6,936 bases of DNA, taken from contig JAAUYX010000068.1 in assembly GCA_014804905.1 (NCBI GenBank), positions 3,019 through 9,954 of the forward strand, given 5' to 3'. A program made the position numbers and the translations under genes. Below are positions 1 to 4,385 of the stretch, in pieces. Each line of letters begins with the position of its first letter. Position 1 is the stretch's first letter. The DNA comes from Desulfovibrio sp. GTDB lineage: Bacteria > Desulfobacterota > Desulfovibrionia > Desulfovibrionales > Desulfovibrionaceae. Below the pieces are notes generated by a model that saw nothing but the letters and a program-made list of their open reading frames with translations, did not search any database and was not told the DNA's origin.

Positions 1-114
1 GCCGGACGCGCCGGACGCGGCCTCGGGCACGTCGTCGGCCTGCGCCGCGACCCAGGCGTCCCTGATGTGGCCCGCGCCCGAAAGCCCGGCCGCGGCCTCT
101 TGCTCTCCTCTCAT
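1..114 (-). CDS. 5' end of an unidentified minus-strand gene (partial)
   Basis: An open reading frame starts at ATG 114-112 and stays open for 38 codons to the window edge. It begins MRGEQEAAAGLSGAGHIRD and continues as an Ala/Gly-rich, fairly acidic, low-complexity stretch. No domain or signal peptide is visible. No Shine-Dalgarno precedes the ATG, but a good sigma-70-like promoter lies just upstream, placed so that transcription would start at or next to the ATG. The next in-frame start is a GTG about 29 codons further in. The gene body lies outside the window, so no product can be named. The 38 codons are too few to be certain the frame is real; the promoter and the absence of stops are the support. 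Confidence 0.5.
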   Translation of the reverse strand, partial: MRGEQEAAAGLSGAGHIRDAWVAAQADDVPEAASGASG

Positions 115-120
115 GGCTGA

Positions 121-149
121 AGTATAGCCGTGGGCCGCCCGGCTGTCAT
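121..149 (-). promoter_or_regulatory. sigma-70-like promoter for the minus-strand gene at the left edge
   Basis: On the minus strand, ATGACA (149-144) and TATACT (126-121) are separated by exactly 17 bp. Each hexamer matches 5 of 6 consensus bases. Transcription would be expected to start about 7 nt past the -10 element, at or next to the A of the ATG at 114, which would give a leaderless mRNA. Confidence 0.5.
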
Positions 150-302
150 CTCTCGGCGAGCCAACTTTTTCGGCAGATTTTCGCACGCTTCTTGCATAAG
201 CCAATCAATGGCGCGGGACCGCCCGCGGCCTTGCCAAGGTTCCTGTCCACACCAAATCTTCCTTTTGCCGCATCCCTTACGGGACGACCGAAGAAGACCG
301 TC

Positions 303-839
303 ATGTCCAAGCTGCCCCAAAGTCTCCTGCTTGCGGCCGTGCTGCTCGCCGCGGCCACCATACCCGATGCCTCCTCCACCGAGGCCGCGCCGCCGCGAGC
401 CGCGCAATCCTCAAAAATCCTTGACGAAACCGACGGCCATGACCTCTCGCCGGAGCGCGAAGGCCGCTACACCCGCTCCGTCATCCGCTGGCTCGAGACC
501 CTCCCGGCCCGGCAGCGGCAGCAGGCGCGCAAAATCCTCCAGGAGGCCCACCCCGGTGTGCATGTGCTGCGCGTGCGCATCCGGGAGACCAAGGCCCGGC
601 TGGAGCGCCTCGCCTTCGACAGCGATACCCCCACGGACACCCTGCCGCGCCTGGGGCTGGAGCTCCAGATGCTCCGCAACCGGCTGCGCAAGCGCCTGCA
701 GGAGATCACCGACCAGTTGCGTACCGAGGTGGGCGTGCCCATGGGCTCCATCGCCGAGGAAGGGTACTGGCTCAATCCCGGCAGCGACGAGGCCCCGGCC
801 CGCACCGGCACACCCGTCTCCGCGCCCGCCGGGCGCTGA
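303..839 (+). CDS. exported heavy-metal sensor / ZraP-like (Metal_resist-type) protein
   Basis: The protein has 178 residues. The start at 303 is preferred over an in-frame ATG at 192 because it puts a signal sequence at the N terminus (MSKLPQSLLLAAVLLAAAT), with cleavage likely near residues 23-29. The Shine-Dalgarno is weak (GAAGAAG around 290-296). Residues about 60-145 form two long charged amphipathic helices, with a WLETLPARQRQQARKIL segment followed by alternating Arg/Glu/Leu. This resembles periplasmic CpxP/Spy/ZraP-like heavy-metal-resistance proteins, which act as small helical chaperones or metal-stress sensors. The C terminus (about 158-178) is Pro/Ala-rich and probably disordered. 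There is no Cys and only three His, so direct metal binding is not evident. A hairpin (212-217 with 222-227, loop ACCG) lies in the leader. The family call rests on helix pattern and length, not on a diagnostic motif. No neighbour gene helps define the role. Confidence 0.7.
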   Translation: MSKLPQSLLLAAVLLAAATIPDASSTEAAPPRAAQSSKILDETDGHDLSPEREGRYTRSVIRWLETLPARQRQQARKILQEAHPGVHVLRVRIRETKARLERLAFDSDTPTDTLPRLGLELQMLRNRLRKRLQEITDQLRTEVGVPMGSIAEEGYWLNPGSDEAPARTGTPVSAPAGR

Positions 840-858
840 AGCGGCGCAAGGACGCTCT

Positions 859-887
859 CCGGCCCGGCTGCCGCCGGCCTTTTCCTT
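859..887 (+). terminator. possible intrinsic terminator after the ZraP-like gene
   Basis: CCGGC (859-863) pairs with GCCGG (873-877) across a 9-nt loop, and a T-rich stretch (880-887, TTTTCCTT with one leading T) follows. It lies 20 nt after the stop codon. The stem is short, so this is a modest candidate. The stronger hairpin at 1071-1096 may be the real end point. Confidence 0.4.
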
Positions 888-902
888 AAGAGAGAGTATC
901 AC

Positions 903-1096
903 AAGACGCCCCGCGGGGCGCCAGACTGAGGCCAAACCCCGCTTTGCGGGGTTTGTGCCGTCTAAGCCGCAAAGCGGCTTGACGGTAAGGCACGAAAATC
1001 GCTCGCTTAACGGCACAGCAGAGCTGCGACCGCCTCGCAATTTTCGGGGCTGCTGACTTTGTCAGCAGCCAAAAGACGCCCCGCGGGGCGTCTTTT
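903..1096. repeat. cluster of GC-rich hairpins framed by an 18-bp direct repeat
   Basis: AAGACGCCCCGCGGGGCG occurs at 903-920 and again at 1073-1090. Between the copies are several hairpins with three-base loops. CAAACCCCGC/GCGGGGTTTG (933-942/946-955) and GGCTGCTGAC/GTCAGCAGCC (1048-1057/1061-1070) are perfect 10-bp stems with loop TTT. AAGCCGC/GCGGCTT (964-970/974-980, loop AAA) is extended by CCGTC/GACGG with one bulged T. Longer-range pairs also exist: GTGCCGT 955-961 with ACGGCAC 1010-1016, and CGAAAAT 993-999 with ATTTTCG 1040-1046. No reading frame here looks like a protein. The block may be a genome-specific hairpin repeat array or a structured RNA. Confidence 0.65.
1071..1096. terminator. 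bidirectional terminator-like perfect palindrome
   Basis: A perfect 26-nt palindrome: four A, then a GC-rich stem (GACGCCCCGCGGGGCGTC), then four T, followed by GATTT on the plus strand. An A-tract and T-tract flanking a strong stem is the usual form of a bidirectional intrinsic terminator. It would end plus-strand transcription from the ZraP-like gene or the hairpin cluster. Confidence 0.55.
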
Positions 1097-1216
1097 GATT
1101 TAATGGGCCCGAATCCCGCAGCGGCATCCCCGCCGTCGGCCCCGACCACCCGCAGCCTCACCCCACTCCACAAGGCGCCCCCCGGCTGCCTCATTTCTGA
1201 ACACATGGATGATATT

Positions 1217-1245
1217 TTTACAGGCCCTTTGGACAGATGTATAAA
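1217..1245 (+). promoter_or_regulatory. sigma-70-like promoter with overlapping inverted repeat
   Basis: TTTACA (1217-1222) and TATAAA (1240-1245) are separated by 17 bp, each matching 5 of 6 consensus bases, with the expected start near 1252. The inverted repeat TGTAT (1238-1242)/ATACA (1250-1254) overlaps the -10 element and start site, a position typical of a repressor operator. No protein gene follows on this strand, so the transcript would be non-coding. Confidence 0.45.
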
Positions 1246-1338
1246 AACCATACAACGCGCCCCTTTCCCCCACCCCGTGCAGGGGGCACAAAAATAAAAA
1301 CTCCTTCACTATCAATGGGTTATCTGCTGAAATCAGCG

Positions 1339-1356
1339 TTGGCACGCGGGTTGCTA
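1339..1356 (+). promoter_or_regulatory. sigma-54 (RpoN) promoter, consensus match
   Basis: TTGGCACG (1339-1346), four bases, then TTGCTA (1351-1356) matches the sigma-54 consensus YTGGCACG-N4-TTGCW at every defined position. The invariant GG (1341-1342) and GC (1353-1354) have the required 10-base gap. Transcription should start near 1366. Sigma-54 promoters need an activator bound upstream; the TGTAT/ATACA inverted repeat at 1238-1254, about 110-130 bases upstream of the start, is one possible site. No gene lies immediately downstream on this strand. Confidence 0.7.
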
Positions 1357-1365
1357 TAAGAAAGG

Positions 1366-1611
1366 ACAAGAGCGCACCGGAACGGGGCGCGAGAAAAACT
1401 GAAGAGAGCTTGAAAGAAACCCGGGACCCACCAAGGCCCAAGCGGCCCGGAGACCGGACAAGATATATCGTGGATCCCGGGCACGGGCCCGGAGCCCCCC
1501 AAAACTCTTTTACTCCGCCACCGGCGGTCAACATATAGGCAGACCAGCGAGGCGCGCATGAAGCAAATTTCCGCAGCGTCCTGAGCCCCCATCAGGGACG
1601 CGGCGATTTTA
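1366..1611 (+). ncRNA. candidate sigma-54-dependent small RNA
   Basis: This interval is inferred from the sigma-54 promoter and a terminator-like hairpin about 245 nt downstream. Inside it, 1420-1431 pairs with 1470-1481 (11 bp, one mismatch), and alternatively CCGGGC 1477-1482 pairs with GCCCGG 1487-1492. The 3' hairpin GCGTCC-TGA (1576-1584)/TCA-G-GGACGC (1592-1601) is followed by GGCGATTTT. No good open reading frame begins near the expected start. Both ends are predicted only. A short untranslated leader for an unseen small ORF is the alternative. Confidence 0.3.
1571..1611 (+). terminator. terminator-like hairpin with TTTT
   Basis: GCGTCC plus TGA (1576-1584) pairs with TCA plus GGACGC (1592-1601) with one bulged G and loop GCCCCCA. 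The run TTTT at 1607-1610 follows. The T-run is short and offset by a few bases, so termination efficiency is uncertain. Confidence 0.35.
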
Positions 1612-1673
1612 CCCCCCAACCTTCCTCCCTTACAGAACACTCTCTGAACCCCCATCAGAACATCCTCCCTCCC

Positions 1674-1701
1674 TGCGGCCACCGTCCCCCCGGTGGCCGC
1701 A
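1674..1701 (+). terminator. strong GC hairpin, possible terminator
   Basis: TGCGGCCACCG (1674-1684) and CGGTGGCCGCA (1691-1701) form an 11-bp perfect stem with loop TCCCCC. CCTTCTTTAA follows on the plus strand, giving a weak T-rich tail. Confidence 0.4.
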
Positions 1702-1720
1702 CCTTCTTTAACCATCATTA

Positions 1721-1771
1721 GTTGAAAAATTAGGGCAGCGCCCTTTGTGGGCGCTGCCCTAATTTTTCAAC
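1721..1771. terminator. perfect 23-bp inverted repeat, bidirectional terminator-like
   Basis: Positions 1721-1743 and 1749-1771 are exact reverse complements with a 5-base loop (TTTGT). Each arm has an AT-rich outer part (GTTGAAAAATTA) and a GC-rich inner part (GGGCAGCGCCC), so both strands have a GC stem followed by TAATTTTTC. It would stop plus-strand non-coding transcripts and minus-strand read-through from the radical SAM gene. The outer part matches the palindromic nodes of the adjacent tandem repeats, so it also marks the edge of that array. Confidence 0.7.
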
Positions 1772-2043
1772 CTTACGCGCTGGCGTTTCGCGGAAAAAAC
1801 GTGGTTTTTCCGCTCACTTTCGCGCGGGCGCCCCTCCGGGGCGCCTTGTACAGCCTCTGCTCGGGGGGAAGAAGCGACTTGAAAAGTTTTCAACCTTATG
1901 CGCTGGCGTTTCGCGAGGCGCGGCCTTTCCGCTTACTTTCGCGCGGGCGCCCCTCCGGGGCGCCTTGTACAGCCTCTGCTCGGGAGTAGAGGCAACTTGA
2001 AAATTTTTCAACCTTACGCGCTGGCGTTTCGCGAGGCGCGGCC
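1764..2043. repeat. tandem repeat, two full units of about 120 bp and a partial third
   Basis: The phrase CAACCTTAYGCGCTGGCG, then TTTCGCG, begins at 1768, 1891 and 2009, giving periods of 123 and 118 bp. Unit 1 is about 1764-1885, unit 2 about 1887-2003, and unit 3 is cut off after about 2043, seven bases before the stop codon of the radical SAM gene. Each full unit carries the hairpin GGCGCCCC-TCC-GGGGCGCC (1827-1845 and 1946-1964) followed by CTTGTACAGCCTCTGCTCGG. Each starts with TTTTCAA and ends with TTGAAAA, so unit junctions form TTGAAAA-N-TTTTCAA palindromes (1879-1893 and 1997-2011). Units differ mainly in an internal segment: unit 1 has a GCGGAAAAA/TTTTTCCGC hairpin (1790-1798/1805-1813) replaced in units 2 and 3 by AGGCGCGGCC. 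Short frames through it encode repeated peptides and look like artefacts. Confidence 0.85.
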
Positions 2044-2049
2044 CTCCAC

Positions 2050-3138
2050 TCAGTTTTTGAGCACTTCGCAGTCATCCTCAAGCCGCAGGCGCAGCAAAGA
2101 CCCCGGTCCAAAACGCACGTTCACAATGCCCAAAGCCTCCCAATGCTCGCGCAATTCCCCGGCATCGCCCCAAAAATGCCCCTGCGTGAAGGCCGGGACC
2201 TCCAAAAAAACGCTGGCGCCCGGCTGGGGAAATCCCAGTCCGGCCGCCAGCTCCTGCACGGCCAGCAGCAGGGCCCGCCCCAGCACGCGGGAGCCCAGCG
2301 CCGGATGCCAGGGCCCGGCGAGCAGCGCCCGCGCCAAATTCTCCCCCGGCGCCACGCCCATACGCAGCACCGCGGCCCCGGCCTTATGGGCCAGAAGCCA
2401 GCCTTGCGCCAGGGTTTGCAGCGTGGCCTCCATCTCCCAGGGCGCATAGGCCCCGGCGCGCCAGAGGGCGGCGAGGCCCGTCCCCTCAAGCACGAGGCAG
2501 GGATAGAAGCGCAGCGCCCGCGCACCCAGGGTCAGGGCCGTCCGCACATCCGCAAGAAAATTCTCCGGGGCGTTTCCCGGCATTCCCGGCAGGAGCTGGA
2601 CCACAAGGTTCATCCCCGAAGCGGCCACCCGGGCGCAGGCCGCCTGCGCCTCTGCCCCCGTGTATCCCCGCGCCGTGCTGCGCAGGGCCGCATCGGCGAA
2701 GCTCTGCACGCCCAGTTCCACCGTGGCGCAGCCCGCGGCGGCGAGCCGCCTGAGAATGGCCGCGTCCACGGCATCCGGCCGCGTGGAGCAACGAAAAGCG
2801 CTGATGAGCCCGGCGCGCCGGGCTTTTTCGGCAAAATTCAGGCAGGACTCGAGCGCCCCTTCGGGAAGGGCGGTGAAGGTGCCCCCGTAAAAGGCGAGCT
2901 CGGCAGGGGGAAGGCCGCGGTCGCCGCGCCCCTCAAGCTGCACGCGCGCCGCGGCGAGCAGGTCCCGCAGGGCTGCGCTTGCCGCCACGCCCGTCTGCGC
3001 CTCCTGCGCGCAAAACAGGCAGCGCCGGGGGCAGCCGAAATGCGGCATGAACACGGGCACGATGGCGGGCCCAGGCGTGGGCGCGGGCCACGGCATGGCC
3101 ACGAAGCGCGCGCCCTGGGACCGGGAAGCGGTGGTCAT
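2050..3138 (-). CDS. Elp3-like radical SAM protein (COG1243-type, no acetyltransferase domain)
   Basis: The protein has 362 residues. An N-terminal PHFGCPRRCLFCAQ segment gives the CX3CX2C ligands (C36, C40, C43) for a 4Fe-4S cluster that cleaves S-adenosylmethionine. It is followed by FYGGTFTALP (83-92, the GGT/S strand), a STRPDAVD segment (118-125), ELGVQSF (141-147) and a YPCLVLEGTGLAALWRAGAY segment (212-231), all in the order seen in bacterial Elp3/MiaB-fold proteins. Near the C terminus, RMGVAPGE and AGPWHPALG resemble the conserved tail of this subgroup. The acetyltransferase domain of true Elp3 is absent, as is usual for these shorter homologues. The reaction and substrate are unknown to me; a role in RNA modification would be speculation. 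The start at 3138 has only a weak G-run Shine-Dalgarno (3155-3150); Met15 (3096) is an alternative. The gene is divergent from the HU gene. Its 3' end abuts the tandem repeat array. Confidence 0.88.
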   Translation of the reverse strand: MTTASRSQGARFVAMPWPAPTPGPAIVPVFMPHFGCPRRCLFCAQEAQTGVAASAALRDLLAAARVQLEGRGDRGLPPAELAFYGGTFTALPEGALESCLNFAEKARRAGLISAFRCSTRPDAVDAAILRRLAAAGCATVELGVQSFADAALRSTARGYTGAEAQAACARVAASGMNLVVQLLPGMPGNAPENFLADVRTALTLGARALRFYPCLVLEGTGLAALWRAGAYAPWEMEATLQTLAQGWLLAHKAGAAVLRMGVAPGENLARALLAGPWHPALGSRVLGRALLLAVQELAAGLGFPQPGASVFLEVPAFTQGHFWGDAGELREHWEALGIVNVRFGPGSLLRLRLEDDCEVLKN

Positions 3139-3210
3139 GAGGCGAACGTCCCCCCAGGGAGCCGGGCCCGGGGCAAGCTCACACCCGACCGGCCGCCGAC
3201 AAGAAAGCGC

Positions 3211-3239
3211 TTGCCCCTTGCGGGCATTGCGCGTATTTT
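3211..3239 (+). promoter_or_regulatory. weak candidate promoter for the HU/IHF gene
   Basis: TTGCCC (3211-3216), 17 bp, TATTTT (3234-3239), each matching 4 of 6 consensus bases. The expected start near 3246 would give a leader of about 95 nt. It is the best match I found in the 200-bp divergent intergenic region, but it is weak. Confidence 0.3.
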
Positions 3240-3319
3240 CCTACAAGAAATCTCTGCCCGTGGGAAGCGGCGCGGCCCTCCCGATATTGGCAGCCAGGGC
3301 GATGCAATGTGGAACACGG

Positions 3320-3341
3320 GGCAGGATGTGGAGAACCTGCC
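3320..3341 (+). promoter_or_regulatory. hairpin presenting the HU ribosome-binding site; CsrA-like GGA motifs
   Basis: GGCAGG (3320-3325) and CCTGCC (3336-3341) form a perfect 6-bp stem ending immediately before the ATG at 3342. The 10-base loop ATGTGGAGAA contains the Shine-Dalgarno GGAG (3330-3333). AGGATGT (3323-3329) matches the core of the CsrA consensus (ARGGAUGU), and a second GGA sits in the loop. Translational control by CsrA or by folding is an inference. Confidence 0.4.
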
Positions 3342-3629
3342 ATGAAAAAAACACTTACTAAAGCGGACATTGTGGAGGCCATCTACGAAGAGACCGACAA
3401 GAACCGCGTCGATGTGAAACAGGTGGTGGAGAAGCTGCTCGAGATCATGAAGGAAGCCATCAAGAAGGACGGCTCCCTGCTCATCAGCGGCTTCGGCAAG
3501 TTCGAGTGCTACGAAAAGGCCTCGCGCAAGGGGCGCAACCCCCAGACAGACGAGACCATCACCCTGCCGCCGCGCAAAGTCATGGTCTTCCGCCTCTCCC
3601 GCAAGTTCCGCGCGGAACTCAATGCCTGA
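3342..3629 (+). CDS. HU/IHF-family DNA-bending protein (IHF-alpha-like)
   Basis: The protein has 95 residues, the usual length for this family. It starts MKKTLTKADIVEAIYE, continues with the helical dimerisation part (to about residue 45), the SGFGKFE turn (48-54), and then the DNA-binding arm with the GRNPQT motif whose proline intercalates into the minor groove. It ends VFRLSRKFRAELNA. Such proteins form dimers that bend DNA in the nucleoid and assist transcription, replication and recombination. It resembles both HU and IHF-alpha; the LTKADIV start and RNPQT arm do not decide between them. A longer in-frame start at 3309 is rejected because the ATG at 3342 has GGAG eight bases upstream and matches the family N terminus. 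A strong terminator follows within 6 nt, so it is probably a single-gene transcript. Confidence 0.93.
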   Translation: MKKTLTKADIVEAIYEETDKNRVDVKQVVEKLLEIMKEAIKKDGSLLISGFGKFECYEKASRKGRNPQTDETITLPPRKVMVFRLSRKFRAELNA

Positions 3630-3634
3630 AACCA

Positions 3635-3675
3635 GAAGGCCGTACCGGATGCCCGGTGCGGCCTTCCGCCTTTTT
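3635..3675 (+). terminator. intrinsic terminator of the HU/IHF gene
   Basis: GAAGGCCG (3635-3642) then ACCGG (3644-3648) pair with CCGGT (3653-3657) then CGGCCTTC (3659-3666). A U-G wobble (3643/3658) joins the two parts into one 14-bp stem with a 4-base loop. CGCC and TTTTT (3671-3675) follow. Confidence 0.85.
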
Positions 3676-3713
3676 CGACTGACATGTCGGCTCCGCAGGG
3701 GCCACCCATGCGC

Positions 3714-3748
3714 AAAAAAAGCCGCCCCGACTCCACGGAGCGGCTTTT
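3714..3748 (-). terminator. intrinsic terminator of the YjfB-like gene
   Basis: Read on the minus strand, AAAAGCCGC (3748-3740) pairs with GCGGCTTTT (3725-3717), and the T-run continues to seven (3720-3714). It begins 26 bases after the stop codon of the minus-strand gene at 3774. Together with the HU terminator it insulates two convergent genes. Confidence 0.85.
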
Positions 3749-3773
3749 CGGCCAAATTTTTCAGCCGGACGGC

Positions 3774-3956
3774 TTACGCCACCACGTCGAGCTTGGCGCC
3801 GATGCCCTCGGCCGCGAGGCCCTGGCTGCGGAGCATCTGCTCCATTTCCGCGCCTTTTTCCAGCGAGCCGTTGATGAGGTTCGCGGTCATGCTGGCCTGA
3901 AAATTCATGGCCTCTTTCGTGACGGCCACGCTCATGCCCATCTGCACGTCATCCAT
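3774..3956 (-). CDS. YjfB-like putative motility protein
   Basis: The protein has 60 residues: MDDVQMGMSVAVTKEAMNF, a helical Met/Ala-rich middle, and the tail GIGAKLDVVA. Size, the MD start, and the pattern of small and hydrophobic residues with regularly placed Met match the YjfB family of putative motility proteins, which have no known biochemical role. The start at 3956 is set by a full AGGAGG (3967-3962) five bases upstream; a longer open frame to 4106 has no such signal. A near-perfect sigma-28 promoter lies upstream, which independently supports a flagellar-regulon gene. AGGATGT (3964-3958) overlaps the Shine-Dalgarno and matches the core of a CsrA site. A clear terminator follows, so the gene is transcribed alone. 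The family call is by pattern only. The reality of the gene (promoter, ribosome-binding site, terminator) is better supported than its name. Confidence 0.8.
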   Translation of the reverse strand: MDDVQMGMSVAVTKEAMNFQASMTANLINGSLEKGAEMEQMLRSQGLAAEGIGAKLDVVA

Positions 3957-4003
3957 GACATCCTCCTGCCGCGCTCCGGCGGCGCTTTGGGGGTTTTTCC
4001 TGC

Positions 4004-4030
4004 TTTTCGGCAGCCCGGCGCGAAACTTTA
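4004..4030 (-). promoter_or_regulatory. sigma-28 (FliA) promoter of the YjfB-like gene
   Basis: On the minus strand, TAAAGTTT (4030-4023), 11 bases, GCCGAAAA (4011-4004). The sigma-28 consensus is TAAAGTTT-N11-GCCGATAA, so 15 of 16 defined bases match with exact spacing. The predicted start near 3997 gives a leader of about 40 nt. Confidence 0.8.
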
Positions 4031-4199
4031 GGGCAGGCCGTAGCCCGTCCGCGGGAGTTGCGGGCCAGTGGTCTGCCGTGTACATAAGCGAAAGCTCTCC
4101 ATGCACAGATAGCGAGCTTCCTTATTCCGCCTGGAGCGAAGCGGAAGGCGGGTGCTCGTGCCGGAAGAATCCTAAAAAATAAGATTTTTAGGTTCCGGC

Positions 4200-4319
4200 G
4201 CGCTAGCCGTCGGCGAGCCTGCGAGCCTTACGGATAGCGACAGTGGCAGCGTTGGCTGACCGAAGTGGTAACTAACTGCTGTCTTCATCCGTAGCTTCCT
4301 TCGTCGCAACGGCTGAAGC
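4200..4319 (+). other. extra nested-stem domain present only in copy A
   Basis: These 120 bases are absent from copy B, where the flanking positions (4199 and 4320) are adjacent. The segment folds as nested stems: AGCCGT 4205-4210 with ACGGCT 4309-4314; TACGGAT 4229-4235 with ATCCGTA 4287-4293; GACAG plus CAG (4239-4249) with CTG plus CTGTC (4276-4283). It sits at the junction inside P2, as a peripheral helix would. Whether it was gained in A or lost from B cannot be told from two copies. Confidence 0.7.
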
Positions 4320-4385
4320 AAGGAAGATAAAAATTTCCGAAGGGAGTGTACTCAAGTACTCGACCGAGGAAATTTTTCTCTGACG

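Larger units (their letters stand above)
1097..1720. other. non-coding region with two promoter motifs and several hairpins
   Basis: No credible protein gene was found over about 620 bases. Minus-strand open frames (for example 1100-1534 and 1320-1718) lack ribosome-binding sites and recognisable domains and have low-complexity Gly/Arg/Ser composition. The stretch holds a sigma-70-like promoter, a sigma-54 promoter, a long-range stem (CCCGGGA and CCAC at 1420-1431 with GTGG and TCCCGGG at 1470-1481), a small hairpin (CCGCC 1515-1519/GGCGG 1523-1527), two related C-loop hairpins (1580-1596 and 1643-1659) and an 11-bp stem at 1674-1701. Confidence 0.6.

Noticed and set aside
130..1056. A 308-codon plus-strand frame overlapping the metal-sensor gene
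   Set aside because: It is Arg/Pro/Ser-rich shadow coding that runs into the hairpin cluster. The frame starting at 303 has a signal peptide and helical pattern.
1315..1359. A 14-codon ATG frame overlapping the sigma-54 promoter, a possible leader peptide
   Set aside because: There is no ribosome-binding site, it is very short, and its codons coincide with the promoter element, which explains the sequence better.
1410..1538. A 42-codon TTG-start frame after the sigma-54 promoter containing RYIVDPGHG, reminiscent of the amidase_3 motif
   Set aside because: The match is short, the rest of the frame is Pro/Arg/Gly-rich without domain character, the start is TTG with a poor ribosome-binding site, and the motif bases coincide with the CCCGGG stem. 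At most it is a relic.
1320..1718. Minus-strand frames of 130-145 codons in the non-coding region
   Set aside because: They lack ribosome-binding sites and domains, overlap each other in different frames, and run through hairpins. High GC content produces long chance frames.
1764..2043. CRISPR array
   Set aside because: There are only two and a half units, the similarity extends across the whole 120-bp unit, and there are no short repeats with unique spacers.
1747..2111. Short frames encoding a repeated FQPYALAFR-type peptide
   Set aside because: The peptide repeat is a by-product of the tandem DNA repeat. Frames occur on both strands and none has a start signal.
3211..3300. A promoter for the radical SAM gene on the minus strand
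   Set aside because: No pair of -35 and -10 hexamers with acceptable spacing stood out in this intergenic stretch.
2143..3345. A 400-codon plus-strand frame antisense to the radical SAM gene
   Set aside because: It is low-complexity Gly/Arg/Pro shadow coding opposite a gene with clear family motifs.
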